46,845 bases of DNA from Bryobacterales bacterium (GTDB lineage: Bacteria; Acidobacteriota; Terriglobia; Bryobacterales; UBA6623), in contig JAPPMB010000085.1 in NCBI GenBank assembly GCA_028819255.1, forward strand, positions 1-46,845. The letters run 5' to 3'. The notes beneath the pieces were generated by a model that saw only the letters and a list, made by a program, of their open reading frames with translations, did no database searches and was not told the DNA's origin. This document shows positions 1-10,200 of the stretch, one piece after another. How positions within the stretch are numbered: the first letter of the stretch is position 1; the number at the start of each line of letters is the position of its first letter. The position numbers and the translations under genes were made by a program.

Positions 1-59
1 TCCGATCGTTTCTTTTCAACAAGTTACGCACATCAATGTCAAACATGGGCTAGTGGCCA

Positions 60-605
60 AAGAGGATCCTGCTCGTCACAGGGGATTCCGGCGAGAGCTA
101 CGAAGCGCTGTACGCCCTGCACCGATTCCAGGAGGCCGGGTGCGAGGCGGTCGTGGGGGCGACGTCGGCCCGCCGGCTGCATCTGGTCATGCATGACTTC
201 GAGCCGGGATGGGACACGTATGTCGAACGTCCGGGCTACGGGCTCGAAGCCGACATTGCCTTCGACGACGTCAAGGTGGCCGACTACGACGCTGTCCTGC
301 TGCTCGGGGGGCGCGCCCCGGAGTTCCTGCGCCACATTCCCAGAGTCGTCGAGATCGTCAGGGAGTTCGCTGGGAGCGGCAAGCATGTCTTCTCGATCTG
401 CCACGGCATCCAGATCCTGGTCGCCGCCGATCTGGTCGCAGGACGCACCGTGACATGCTACGAGCATGTCCGTTCCGAGGCTGAGCGGGCGGGCGCCACG
501 TACTCCGAAGAGCAGGCGGTTCGTGACGGGAACATCGTTAGCGCACAGACTTGGGAGTCGCACCCGGAGTTCTATCGGAGAGTCTTCGAGTGCCTTAACG
601 ACTGA
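60..605 (+). CDS. DJ-1/PfpI family protein, 5' end disrupted
   Basis: This is a DJ-1/PfpI-superfamily (class I glutamine amidotransferase-like) protein of the deglycase/protease-like group. The frame reads KRILLVTGDSGESYE from position 60, the first beta strand of the fold. It then has VLLLGGRAPEF and the nucleophile elbow SICHG with the conserved cysteine, and ends at TGA 603-605. The earliest usual start inside the open frame is GTG at 153, but starting there would remove the first strand and helix. Upstream, this frame meets TAG at 51-53. A GTG at 53 followed by GCC would give V-A-K-R-I-L if one A of the run at 59-61 were absent. The gene is therefore either frameshifted near its start or contains a sequencing error. 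The family is recognised with good confidence; the substrate is unknown. It converges with the VWFA gene. Confidence 0.75.
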   Translation, partial: KRILLVTGDSGESYEALYALHRFQEAGCEAVVGATSARRLHLVMHDFEPGWDTYVERPGYGLEADIAFDDVKVADYDAVLLLGGRAPEFLRHIPRVVEIVREFAGSGKHVFSICHGIQILVAADLVAGRTVTCYEHVRSEAERAGATYSEEQAVRDGNIVSAQTWESHPEFYRRVFECLND

Positions 606-608
606 TCT

Positions 609-627
609 CAGGCGGTTGAGACGCCTG
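609..627. terminator. Weak hairpin between convergent genes
   Basis: CAGGCG and CGCCTG form a 6-bp stem with a 7-nt loop just after the DJ-1 gene stop. There is no T-tract, so an intrinsic terminator is only a possibility. Confidence 0.3.
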
Positions 628-753
628 CCCGTTCCGGCTGCCGGATTGAGAGACCGTTCGAGCGATGCGCCTCAACCGACCGGCGGCAGGCACGCAAGCG
701 TACGCACCGGACCCGTCGGTCCGCGACCGCCGGGCAGAGCCCGTTCCGGGCGG

Positions 754-2991
754 TCAGTTCGGGGCGGAGGGCACGATCTCGAACTTGCGGTAGATCACCA
801 GGCGCCTGCTGTCCTCTGTCGGCAGCATGGCTGCAATCGTGTAGCTTCCGACCGAGAGGCCGGAGGTGGACAGAGCGGTGAGGAAACGCAGCCGGTTCGA
901 CCCGAGCTCGGGCACGGTCTGGTGGGCCGTGACCGGCGGGCGCGCGACGCGCTCGTTCCCGTGGTAAAGGGCGATCCTCGCGCTTGGGGGGCTTGCCATG
1001 GATTCCGGACTGGCGTTGTACACGTCGTAGAGCGCGAAGATGGGATCGCCATGGCGAAAACGCTTGACGGCGGATGCGAAGAACCGGCTGCCGGCGACCT
1101 CGAGCACGTTCTCGGGCTGCTCAGGACGACGTCTGGCGGCCGGTGGGTCGCCGACATCGTCGATCCTGCTGGTCAGCAGCAGCGAGCTCGCACCCATCCG
1201 GTTCCGGAAGGACGGAATCCGGACCTGGGTCTGGAAGCTCCCCATCAGCCCCGACACGTCTTCGCGGACAACGACCTTCCAGTCGTAGTCGCCAGGAGCG
1301 AGCGACATCTGCGATCCGTAGTGCAGCCAGGAATGAGGATCATCGCTCAGCCGCTGCAAGCTGTCCTTCGTCACCGTGATTTCGAAGCGTCTCTCGTCGA
1401 TCACTGGAGTCCTGGGCACCTCCTGTCCTGGGTCTCGCGGCGATGCCCGGGCGACCACCGTGAGCTTCAGGCTCGCGCCCTTCCTCGAGGAGGCTGAGGG
1501 AATGTCCCTGACATGCACTCCGGCGCTGTAGACCAAGGTCGGGTTTCCGCTCGCGTCCTGAAAGAACTCGTGGTCAACGACGATGGGCAGATCCGTGTAG
1601 GGAGTGTCAAACGTCAGGGCCTGGTGCAGACGCAGGTTCCGCTCGGTACGGGACGTCTCCCGGAAAGGCCGCTGTTCGTAGTAGCCGCGCTGGTGGCTCA
1701 CGCGCAGGCCCTGCTGCGCGACGCGAACCCTGAGCCTGCGGAGCCGCCCCTTCTGCTCGGTGTCCGCCGGGTAGTACCCCAGCAAGTAGTAATCGCTCAT
1801 CTCGCGATCAACCACGTCGAAGACCTTGCCGAAGTCGTTGCTGTTCAGAACGGCCCGTCCGCCGGTCCGCCGCGCCACCTCCCAGAGGCCATCCTGGTTG
1901 TCCTGGCGCCGCTGCGCCTGGCTGTCGAACCCGTTGTTGAGCACGTCGCCCATCATGGACGACATGCTGACGGCGGTCTCAGCATCGCCGCCGGGCGGGG
2001 CTGCGGAGAGCCGGCTCACGTCTGAGACGAAGAACCGCACGCGGGCCTTGGTCGACTCGTCCTCAAGGACTCTCATAATGTCGATGTTGTCCTCGTCAAC
2101 CGGCAGGCCGGTCGAAAACAGGACTACGACCTTCCTTCCCGGAAATATGCCGAGCGCACGGATGAGATCTATGTATTCGTACATTCGAAGCCGCCGGTAG
2201 AACGCAGCCCGGTCGGCGATCTCCTCGAGCTGGTCCTCGAACTCCTCGTTGGCGTCGTCGATCAGATTCTCGAAGCTGTTGCTGTACTCGACGTCGCGGG
2301 CCAAGTCTACTGCCAGGGTGTCGACAAGCCCGCCACGTCCGACGCCCTCGAATCTGCCTTCGAGCATCTCGTCGAGGCGGAGGAGCAGGTCAGAACGGCG
2401 AGAGGTGAACGGCGAGCCCTCAAGGGAGACCAACACTCCCGGTTTCAGGTGCTCGCCGATGAATTCCCGGACGGCATCGTAGATCTGAGGACGGTCCTCT
2501 CTGCGTCCACGCGTTGCGATGTAGATAAACGTGCTGCGTCGAAGCCTGTCCTCGTCGCCCGCGCTGAATTCGGTTCCGGTGGCGCCTCCGTCCGTGGGGA
2601 CATCCGGTGGCGATGTCGGATTCAGGCCGTCTATGAATTCGAACGTTGAAATTCGCTGCGGCTGTCCGTTCTCGAGCAGGACGAAGTCCTCCTTGGAGAG
2701 GCCCGATACGGCTCGGCCCCTGCCATCCGTGACTCGGACCTCAATCTCCATCAGGGCCGCCTCGGCTTCAAAGAGCGGAGGATCCTGGGCCGTGGCCGGC
2801 GACCACATCCCCATGAGGACGAGGCAGGCGATCAGCGGTACGCATGCCGCAGCGAACCGCGTGCTGGCGAATCCGCAGGAATCAATCTGGGCTGCCGATT
2901 CCGCTTGCCGACGCCGAACCTGGGCCGCCCCAGCCCTCTCTGGCGGTCCGCTGGGGGACCGTGCCGGCGCGATGGACCGCTCGTCAGTCAT
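754..2991 (-). CDS. Secreted VWFA-related acidobacterial protein
   Basis: The protein has about 745 residues from the chosen ATG at 2991 (MTDERS...). An in-frame ATG 30 codons upstream (3081) is possible, but the extra sequence looks non-coding. A hydrophobic segment ending SPATAQ (about residues 48-69) is a signal peptide or anchor. It is followed by MEIEVRVTDGRGRAVSGLSKEDFVLLENG, the hallmark N-terminal module of the 'VWFA-related acidobacterial domain' family, and then a von Willebrand A-like domain containing GRKVVVLFSTG. A C-terminal beta-rich half follows. The family is exported and of unknown function, and is strongly enriched in Acidobacteriota, which is the main taxonomic clue in this window. 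An unusually long basic region precedes the hydrophobic segment, so the true start may lie further inside. Confidence 0.85.
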   Translation of the reverse strand: MTDERSIAPARSPSGPPERAGAAQVRRRQAESAAQIDSCGFASTRFAAACVPLIACLVLMGMWSPATAQDPPLFEAEAALMEIEVRVTDGRGRAVSGLSKEDFVLLENGQPQRISTFEFIDGLNPTSPPDVPTDGGATGTEFSAGDEDRLRRSTFIYIATRGRREDRPQIYDAVREFIGEHLKPGVLVSLEGSPFTSRRSDLLLRLDEMLEGRFEGVGRGGLVDTLAVDLARDVEYSNSFENLIDDANEEFEDQLEEIADRAAFYRRLRMYEYIDLIRALGIFPGRKVVVLFSTGLPVDEDNIDIMRVLEDESTKARVRFFVSDVSRLSAAPPGGDAETAVSMSSMMGDVLNNGFDSQAQRRQDNQDGLWEVARRTGGRAVLNSNDFGKVFDVVDREMSDYYLLGYYPADTEQKGRLRRLRVRVAQQGLRVSHQRGYYEQRPFRETSRTERNLRLHQALTFDTPYTDLPIVVDHEFFQDASGNPTLVYSAGVHVRDIPSASSRKGASLKLTVVARASPRDPGQEVPRTPVIDERRFEITVTKDSLQRLSDDPHSWLHYGSQMSLAPGDYDWKVVVREDVSGLMGSFQTQVRIPSFRNRMGASSLLLTSRIDDVGDPPAARRRPEQPENVLEVAGSRFFASAVKRFRHGDPIFALYDVYNASPESMASPPSARIALYHGNERVARPPVTAHQTVPELGSNRLRFLTALSTSGLSVGSYTIAAMLPTEDSRRLVIYRKFEIVPSAPN

Positions 2992-3259
2992 GCATTCGCC
3001 CACTCTGACTTCCACGGAAGCCGCGGGACGCCGCCCGTGCGACGTGAAGCTCCGCCAGGAGTGGAAACCGGCTCCCCTCATTCATGGTATTTGACGACGG
3101 ACACCGCGTGTTCAGTTCCCAAGTTCCCAAGAGGGATTCGCCTGGGACCAGGGTGCCGGGCCGGCAGCCGATGCAGCGGTCCGGAAGGCACCCGTCGATG
3201 CCTTGACTTGTTCGGCTCAGCCTGCGAACCTGCCGGGCCAAGTCGGAGGCACCGGCGGA

Positions 3260-4098
3260 TCACCAAGATCGAGAGACGTAGCCCCGATTAGCCGTTCTTG
3301 GGCGATCCCGCGCTGGCTGCCGATCAGCCGTGTCTTCGGCGAGACATCTTTGGTGATAGGCGAGAATCTTCTGAAAGATCGGCTCGGAGGTCAGGATTCG
3401 TTGTTGCGGGCCCTCGATTCCTCGTCGAGCGATCTCGCTCGCAATCGCGTTCTTCAGACCCCTCCTGCAAGCATCGTAGGTCGTGGTGGCTTGCAGTGCT
3501 TCGTCTTTTTCGAACAAGCGTCTGTATCAACGAGCGAGCCGCCTCGGATCACTGATGAACCTCTGCAGGCGGAGAACCTGCCCGTCAGTCAGCGAGTCTG
3601 CCAGGCTGGACACCATGAATGCCAAGTCGAACAGGTCGCTCGCTTCGTTTCGGCTGCTCGTCGCAGCCAGCTTCTGCTCGAACAGCGCTCCCACGCTGTA
3701 GCTGCGGACTCCAGCCACCTTCTCAGCCTCCGTCGCGAAGCGCGGCTTCAGAGAATGCGTGTCGACCCTCAGATTGAACGGCTTGTCTAATCTCGGGGCC
3801 AGATATCAACCCAGTATCGAACGGACTCTCGGTGTAGTCTCCGCTTTGATCCAAGCACACCCATGCCTGCTGCCTCCACGTCCGCGCGGATCAGCGGCTC
3901 TAGGTTCGCCTGCTTCTCCAAGTCGAAGTCCAGGTCAGTGGTATGTCGATTCAACCCTCGGGTGAAGGCAAGGGCAGAGCCTCCCTTGAGAACGCACGTC
4001 GCGCCCTGCAGATACTGGATGACGGACCGCATGACATTCTCGCGAAGCGTCTGCCCGGGTGTCACGTAGCCCCTTCTGCTCGCGAGTTCGGGAAACAT
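3260..4098 (-). pseudogene. Decayed AbiEii/AbiGii-type nucleotidyltransferase toxin
   Basis: Reading leftward from ATG 4098, the frame encodes CVLKGGSALAFTRGL followed by TTDLDFDLE. This is the GG(S/T)-x(n)-DLDF core of AbiEii/AbiGii nucleotidyltransferase toxins. The frame stops at 3787-3789 after VDIWPRD. A shift at that point restores LDKPFNLRVDTHSL and then FEQKLAATSSRNEASDLFDLAF, which is the 'K-x-A-x(n)-R-x-x-D-D/L' part of the same family. This second frame is cut by an in-frame TGA at 3527-3529, yet stays open beyond it to 3260. There are thus two independent lesions, a frameshift near 3788 and a nonsense codon at 3527. The usual partner antitoxin (AbiEi-like) is not recognisable upstream. 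The locus is a dead phage-defence/toxin gene. Confidence 0.75.
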
Positions 4099-4167
4099 GA
4101 ATCGCGCCGTGTTTTCGTCAGGGCGTGCGAGAAACGCGCCGTGCCGTCACTCGCTGCGGCTCAAACC

Positions 4168-4740
4168 TCAAGCTCCGGTGGAACCGGGAGGGCAGAGCAG
4201 ATGCCGGAATTCCGGGTTGTACCAGTCTTGGTATTTAGGATCATCCTCGTAGCCCGGAAGGATGAACGATGCGATGCCGGGAATCCACTTGTCGAACGCC
4301 TGCTTCTCAGCCCTGCCAAGCTGGGCGCGGATCGGTTTCAGATACTCCTCCCTCAGCGTCTACGTATCCTCCCGCGTTCTGATCCGGTCGTTGATCCTGT
4401 GTGGTGTAGCGAAAACGGGCCTCTCCCCCTCCTGGAGTTCCTGCAGTGCGAGGTCGACGATAGCCCGGTAGTGATTCGCGACGTAGACGGGTCCGCTGTA
4501 GGGCTTGACCTTGTACCTGCCTAGCAGTTCCGCCATGTCGCGGACCCCTTGCGACCCGAAAGTCGTGGTGGTGTCGACTGCGGTGCCGGTTCCGGCCACG
4601 TCCGCGTACCGCGTCGTCCTGTAGCCGAAGAACTTCTCCTCGAAGTGTCCATGGGGCAGGTAGGGGACGCCGGCTGGCGTCTCTTTCGGGGCGTCGGGAG
4701 TGTCCTTGCCTGACCCAGCACTAGGGGCGCGAGAAGGAAG
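4168..4740 (-). pseudogene. Unrecognised reading frame interrupted by TAG
   Basis: On the minus strand an open frame enters near the tRNA-Ser gene and gives protein-like sequence from about 4700 (GVPYLPHGHFEEKFFGYR... then PVYVANHYRAIVDLALQELQEG). It meets TAG at 4360-4362 and then continues in the same frame as EEYLKPIRAQLGRAEKQAFDKW... to TGA at about 4168. Both halves have ordinary amino-acid composition, which suggests one former gene with a nonsense mutation. The N-terminal part, overlapping the tRNA flank, looks non-coding, so the original start is probably lost. I do not recognise the family. It lies between the tRNA and the AbiEii remnant and may have belonged to the same insertion. 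Confidence 0.4.
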
Positions 4741-4855
4741 GTGACCGAGGAAGCCGAGGAGTTGGAGGACTCGGCACGGCCCTGGGTGAGGCCGGCGGGA
4801 CTGTACGCCGACGCTGCGCGAACGGCCCCAACAGGACCGAGCGCAAGTAAAAAGC

Positions 4856-4950
<95 letters not shown>

Positions 4951-5129
4951 GTTCGCGGCTGCCTACGGCCGTATCGTAGCAGACTTGTCAGTGGTCCGCC
5001 ATCCGCCCCGCTCGGGATCGTTCGGTCAAGAAACTGGCCGGCTCGATCCACGTGCCGGCAAGACACCTGGCAGCAGCTCCATGCCGAAAGCGGTAGAGTC
5101 GGGCTAGGGCCGCAGCCGAGAGCTACCAG

Positions 5130-6494
5130 ATGATCGTCCTGAAATTCGGAGGAACCTCGCTCGGGAGTCCAGCGGCAATCGAGAGGGTCTGCTCCATCGT
5201 CCTGCTCGCCCGGGAGCGGACACCGCTGGTCGTTGTCTCCGCGATCGGCGACACGACGGATTCCCTGGAGGAAGCCGCTCAGGCAGGCCCCGCAGCCGGA
5301 GAACGCAAGCTCTCGGGAATCCGTGCGCGGACCATGACCATTGCCCGGGAGCTGCTTCCACGCAGGCCGTTCTCCGAGTTTGTCTCGTTCCTGGACAAAC
5401 TCCTGGTTGAGGCGAGAGAGCTGCTGGTGCAGAATGGCTCCGATTCCGCCCCCTCTGCCACCTTCGATGCCCTGCTTGGCGTCGGGGAGCGCATTTCCAG
5501 CCGGCTCGTGACGCTTGCCTTGTCCGAGTGCGGTGGCACGGCATCGAATCTCGATTCCAGGGACCTCTTTGTGACCGAGGCCTGCCATGGTGGAGCCAGT
5601 CCCTTGCCCGGGCCAACCCGGAGGCGCCTGCAAGCGGCCGTTCCGCCACACCTGGCAGCGGGGAGCATTCCCGTCATAGGCGGGTTCATCGCCACCGGAG
5701 AGGACGGCTTCCCAACGACTCTCGGCAGGGGCGGCTCGGACTACACGGCATCCCTGGCCGCCGCCGCCCTGGGAGCCGAAGAGGTCCAGATCTGGACGGA
5801 CGTGGACGGAGTCATGAGCGCTGACCCCTCCCTGATCGATTCTGCCCGGAGCCTGACGGAGCTTTCCCTGCGGGAAGCCTCCGAACTCGCCTACTTCGGC
5901 AGCCGGGTGCTGCACCCGGCGACGATGCTGCCGGCCATCGAGGAAGGCATCCCCATCCGCGTCCTCAACTCCACGCGCCCCAGCGCGCAGGGAACGCTCA
6001 TCCTTCCCGAGCCGCGGGCACCGGAGGGAGTCGTCAAGTCCGTCGCCTACAAGGAGAACATCACGCTGATCGACATCCACTCGACCCGGATGCTGATGGC
6101 GCACGGCTTTCTCGCCCGGATCTTTGCGATCTTCGACAGGCACGAGACGGCGGTGGACATGGTTTCGACCTCCGAGGTCAGCGTGTCTCTGACCGTCGAT
6201 CGGCCGGCCAGTGTGCCCCGCATCCTTCAGGAGCTTGGCCGGTTCTCGCGTGCCGAAGCTTCTTCCGGAAAGGCCATCATCTGCGTGGTGGGCGAAGGGA
6301 TCCGGTATACTCCGGGCATTGCCGCGAGGGTGTTCGCTGCGCTCGAGGGCATCCGGATTCGCATGATCTCGCTCGGAGCCTCCAGGGTGAATGTGGGCTT
6401 CGTCGTTGACGAAGGGGATCTCAGGCAGGCGGTTCGACGCGTCCACGCCGAGTTCTTCGACCCGCCCGGCCAAGGGAAAGAACAGTCGCGGTGA
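5130..6494 (+). CDS. lysC: Aspartate kinase
   Basis: This is monofunctional aspartokinase, which phosphorylates L-aspartate as the first committed step to lysine, threonine and methionine. At 454 residues it is the normal length for the lysine-sensitive class. It begins MIVLKFGGTSLGSP (the KFGGTS nucleotide/aspartate site). It continues with VGERISSRLV, then GRGGSDYTASLAAAALGA and EEVQIWTDVDGVMSADP, and REASELAYFGSRVLHPATMLP, all diagnostic of the kinase domain. From about residue 310 (KENITLIDIHSTRM...) come two C-terminal ACT domains that would bind the feedback inhibitor. The stop TGA overlaps the GTG start of dapB by 4 nt, so the two genes are translationally coupled. Confidence 0.97.
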   Translation: MIVLKFGGTSLGSPAAIERVCSIVLLARERTPLVVVSAIGDTTDSLEEAAQAGPAAGERKLSGIRARTMTIARELLPRRPFSEFVSFLDKLLVEARELLVQNGSDSAPSATFDALLGVGERISSRLVTLALSECGGTASNLDSRDLFVTEACHGGASPLPGPTRRRLQAAVPPHLAAGSIPVIGGFIATGEDGFPTTLGRGGSDYTASLAAAALGAEEVQIWTDVDGVMSADPSLIDSARSLTELSLREASELAYFGSRVLHPATMLPAIEEGIPIRVLNSTRPSAQGTLILPEPRAPEGVVKSVAYKENITLIDIHSTRMLMAHGFLARIFAIFDRHETAVDMVSTSEVSVSLTVDRPASVPRILQELGRFSRAEASSGKAIICVVGEGIRYTPGIAARVFAALEGIRIRMISLGASRVNVGFVVDEGDLRQAVRRVHAEFFDPPGQGKEQSR

Positions 6495-7201
6495 GCGCCA
6501 ACCCGGACAGGCTGGCATTGGTTGGCTACGGCCGCATGGGCCGGCTCTTGGAACGCCTGGCCCCGTCCCACGGATTCGAGGTGGCCCTGCGCCTCGACGA
6601 GTTCAACAATCCCGGTGGGATCGGCCTGACCGACCGGAACTTCGAGGGAGTCCGCGTGGCGGTCGACTTTTCCATCCCGGAGGTGGTCGCCGACAACGCG
6701 GTCCGCATCGCCGAGCTGGGCGTCCCGCTGACGATCGGCACCACCGGCTGGCTCGACGACCTCGAGCGCGTGCGGGAGGCCGTTGAGGAGCATGCCTCGG
6801 CCCTCGTGTACGGGGCGAACTTCTCCATTGGGGTCAATGCGTTCTATCGCGTCGTCGAGGCCGCCTCGGGGGCGTTCGCGGACCAGCGGCACTACGATGC
6901 GTTCATGTACGAGGCGCACCACAAGTTCAAGAAGGACGCACCGTCAGGTACGGCCCTGCGCCTTCTGGACGCGATGCGTGACGCCGGGTATGACCGGCCC
7001 GTGGATGTCGCCACGCAGCGGAGCGGGCACTTTCCGGGAATCCACGAGATCGGGTTCGATTCGGAGGCCGACACGATCCGGGTCCGTCACACGGCGCGAA
7101 ACCGCCTCGGCTTCGCACACGGAGCCCTCAAGGCCGCCCGGTGGATCATGGGCCGCAAGGGCGTCTACGAATTCTCCGCGATCTGGGACCGCCTCGCCTG
7201 A
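6491..7201 (+). CDS. dapB: 4-hydroxy-tetrahydrodipicolinate reductase
   Basis: DapB uses NAD(P)H to reduce hydroxy-tetrahydrodipicolinate in the diaminopimelate/lysine route. It is 236 residues, starting GTG and overlapping lysC by 4 nt. The N-terminal Rossmann motif VGYGRMGR (residues 11-18) binds the cofactor. IGTTGW (82-87) is the conserved second motif, and the catalytic/substrate block EAHHKFKKDAPSGTA spans 141-155 with His143/His144 and the lysine. It is slightly shorter than the E. coli enzyme, like other short DapB types. The arrangement puts an entry-point kinase and a lysine/peptidoglycan-branch enzyme in one operon. Confidence 0.96.
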   Translation: MSANPDRLALVGYGRMGRLLERLAPSHGFEVALRLDEFNNPGGIGLTDRNFEGVRVAVDFSIPEVVADNAVRIAELGVPLTIGTTGWLDDLERVREAVEEHASALVYGANFSIGVNAFYRVVEAASGAFADQRHYDAFMYEAHHKFKKDAPSGTALRLLDAMRDAGYDRPVDVATQRSGHFPGIHEIGFDSEADTIRVRHTARNRLGFAHGALKAARWIMGRKGVYEFSAIWDRLA

Positions 7202-7211
7202 AGCCTCCCGC

Positions 7212-10200
7212 TCAGAAGATCAGCTTGACGCCGAGCTGCACCTCGCGCCCATCCCGTGCCGCCAGCACGCGGCCAAAGCCCGGCGTGCCGAAGAACACGT
7301 TCGGATTGAGGAAGTTCGGAGTGTTGAGCGTGTTGAAGAACTCCACCCGGACCTGCAGCGTGGCGGAGTCGCTGACTTCGAAATCCTTCAGGACGGAGAG
7401 GTCCACGTTCGCCAAGCCGGGCCCTCCGATGATGTTGCGGCCGGCGTTCCCGAAGCTGCCGAACGCGGGCATGGCAAATGCCGCGGTGTCGAACCATTTC
7501 TGAGGGTCGGGACTTGCCAGACCGGGGTCGCCGATCAGGTCCGGCCGGTCGCCGGCGCCGAAGCCGTAGCTGGACCGCCCCGTGTTGGAGTTGTCGACTT
7601 CGCCCGGCAGGGCGACGGTGTAGGGCTGGCCGGCCTGCATGGTGACGATGCCGTTGAGCTGCCACCCGCCGAGCAGCCCGCCCGCCCCGCGCCCAAGACC
7701 GCTGCCCCATTTCTTGCCGGGGCCGACCGGCAGCTCGTAGACGAAGCTGCCGCTGAACCGGTGGGGCACGTCGAAGCTCGACCGTGCTCGCTCGGCGGAG
7801 ATGTTGTTGCTGTCCTGGGCGTAGTTGGCGTCGCCCGCGGACGCGAAGAAGTTCGAGGCGTTGTCGAGCGACTTGGACCACGTGTAGGAGAAGAGGCCCG
7901 TCAGGCCGGTCTGGAACCTGCACTGGAACTGCGCCTGGAGGCTGTGGTAGGCGGAATCAAAGGACGAGGCGATCAGGTTGATGTCCGAGAACGTCGGCAG
8001 CGGCCGGTAGTTGGGCTGGGCCGGTGAGGGCGCCGGCTGGTTGATGTCCCGCACCCCGATCAGCTTCGTTCCTCGGGAGCCGTTGTAGCCGATGCTGAGA
8101 ACCGTGTCCTCGACCAGCTCGGTCTGGATTGTGAAGTTCCACTGCTGGGCGTAGCTGGTCCGAAGATCCCGGTCATATGTCGTCACGCTCGGCGGAAGAG
8201 GAGCGTCCCGCCCCGCGGGCCACGGCTGGGCAATGGTGACAAGTGCAGTCCGCGACGGAATGTACAGGAACGAGCGGAAGAACGGCGGGTTGAAGTAGAC
8301 GCCCTGCCCGGCGGCCAGGTCGGAAAAGTTGTAGAACACGCCCCAGCCGGCGCGGATGACCGCCCGCTCGGTGCCGAGGGGACGAACGGCGAGGCTGATC
8401 CGCGGCGCCAGGTTGTTGCGGTCGGAGTGGAATCCGCTCCGCGGCAGGCCTCCCTGGCCCAGCTGGACGATCTGCTGGCCGTCGGGGTCGTAGACTGACG
8501 CCGCGTCCTCGGCATCGTACGCCGGCACGTTGTACTCGTAGCGCAGGCCAAGCGACAGTGTCACGGTCTTGGATAGGCGCCAGGTGTCGGTTGCGAAAGC
8601 GTTCGTCGCGCCCGTCCGTGCCGCCTGGGTTGTCTCGCTCCGCGCGGCCAGCGTGTAGCTCGGCAGCCCGAGCAGAAGGTCCGCGAACGCATTCTGCGTG
8701 TACGCCAGGTCCGTGAAGAAGAGGCTCCCGCGCGAGAGGACGTTTCGGAATCCGTCCTGGCGGATCCCCCGCTGCTCGAAGCCGAGCTGCACGAGGTGCC
8801 GTCCCCTGGAGTAGCTCAGGGTGTCAGAGACCTGCCAGGTCGTCACCGTGCTCACCTGGGGGTTGTTGTACTCGCCTCCGAGCGAGGAGAAGCCCGTGAC
8901 CTGAATGAAGCTCAGGCCCAGGTCGATGTCCCGGGTCGCGAAGTCGGGCAGGCCGACCTCGCTGTTGAGGCTCGTCCCGCTGTTCTGGTGGATCGTCCGG
9001 TTGCCGATCCGGTTGAATCCGAACCGGGCCTCGTTGATCCATCGGGATGCCAGCGTGTGGGTCTCGGCAACCATCACGTTCTGGCCCCGCTGGTCGAGGT
9101 TGTTGCCGTACCCGGGCAGTGACGAGAATTGCTGCGCGGCGTAGGGCTCGAGGCGGCTGCTGTCACTGAAGCTGTACCGTCCCGAGAGCTGGCCCCGGGC
9201 TCCGAGGCGCTGGTCCGCGCGGACGTCGAACTTGGCTGTCCTGTCGTCGCCCACGGGCGCGGCGACGTAGTTCTGCCCGGCGACCTCCCGGTTCGGCTCG
9301 GGATAGAGGCCTGCCACTGCCTGGCCGATCGGATTCATGAACGGGAGGGACGCGTTTGGGAAGGGCTGCCTCGTCAGAAAGTTGAGAGGCGGCCGACTTC
9401 CAGGCCCGGAGAAGTCGCCGGCGCGTTCCGCCATTGTTGGGACGTTCGTCGTCTTGGTGACCGAGCGCGCCTCGCGCAGGCCCTCGAAGTTCGCAAAAAC
9501 GAATGCAGAGTTGCGAACCAGGGGGCCGCCGGCCGAGGCGCCGAACTGGTTTCGGCGCAGGGTCGGCACCGGATCGTTGGGACGGCTGAAGAAATTGCGG
9601 GCATCGAAATGGTCGTTGCGGAGAAATTCGTACATGGTGCCGTGCAGCTCGTTGGTGCCCTGCTTGATCGCCACCGAGATCTGCCCTCCGCTGTTGCGCC
9701 CCAGACCCGCTTCCGAGTTCGAGGTCTGGATCCGGAACTCCCGCACTGCGTCCACCGGCGGGGCGAACGCAAAGCTGTTCAGGATCGGATCGACAGCGTA
9801 GACGCCGTCGTAGAGGAACGAGTTCGCCGTCTCGCGCGCGCCATTGGTCTGCAGGGCGAACCGGCCCCGCTCGCTGCCCGGCGAGCCGGTCGCAGCGGGC
9901 ACGGCTCCCGGCACTAGGAGCGAGAGCTCGAGAAAGTTCCGGCCGTTCAGGGGCAGGCTAACGATGAAGCGGTTCGGTATGACGCTGCTGATGGCGGCAC
10001 TTGATGTGTCGAGCGCTGAAAGCACCCCGCTGACCGTGACTTCGTCCGTCGCAGCGCCGACCTCCAGGACGAAGTCCGCCCGCGCGTCGCCGCCGATCGC
10101 CAGACCGATCCGCTCCCCGGCTGCTGGACGAAAACCGTCCGCCGTCACGGTGAGCCTGTAGCTTCCCAGGGGCAGGGCCGGAATGGCGTACAGGCCTTCC

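Noticed and set aside
3527..3529. TGA inside the AbiEii remnant read as selenocysteine
   Set aside because: The residue position is not a redox cysteine in the family, a second frameshift is present, and I saw no suitable hairpin just downstream.
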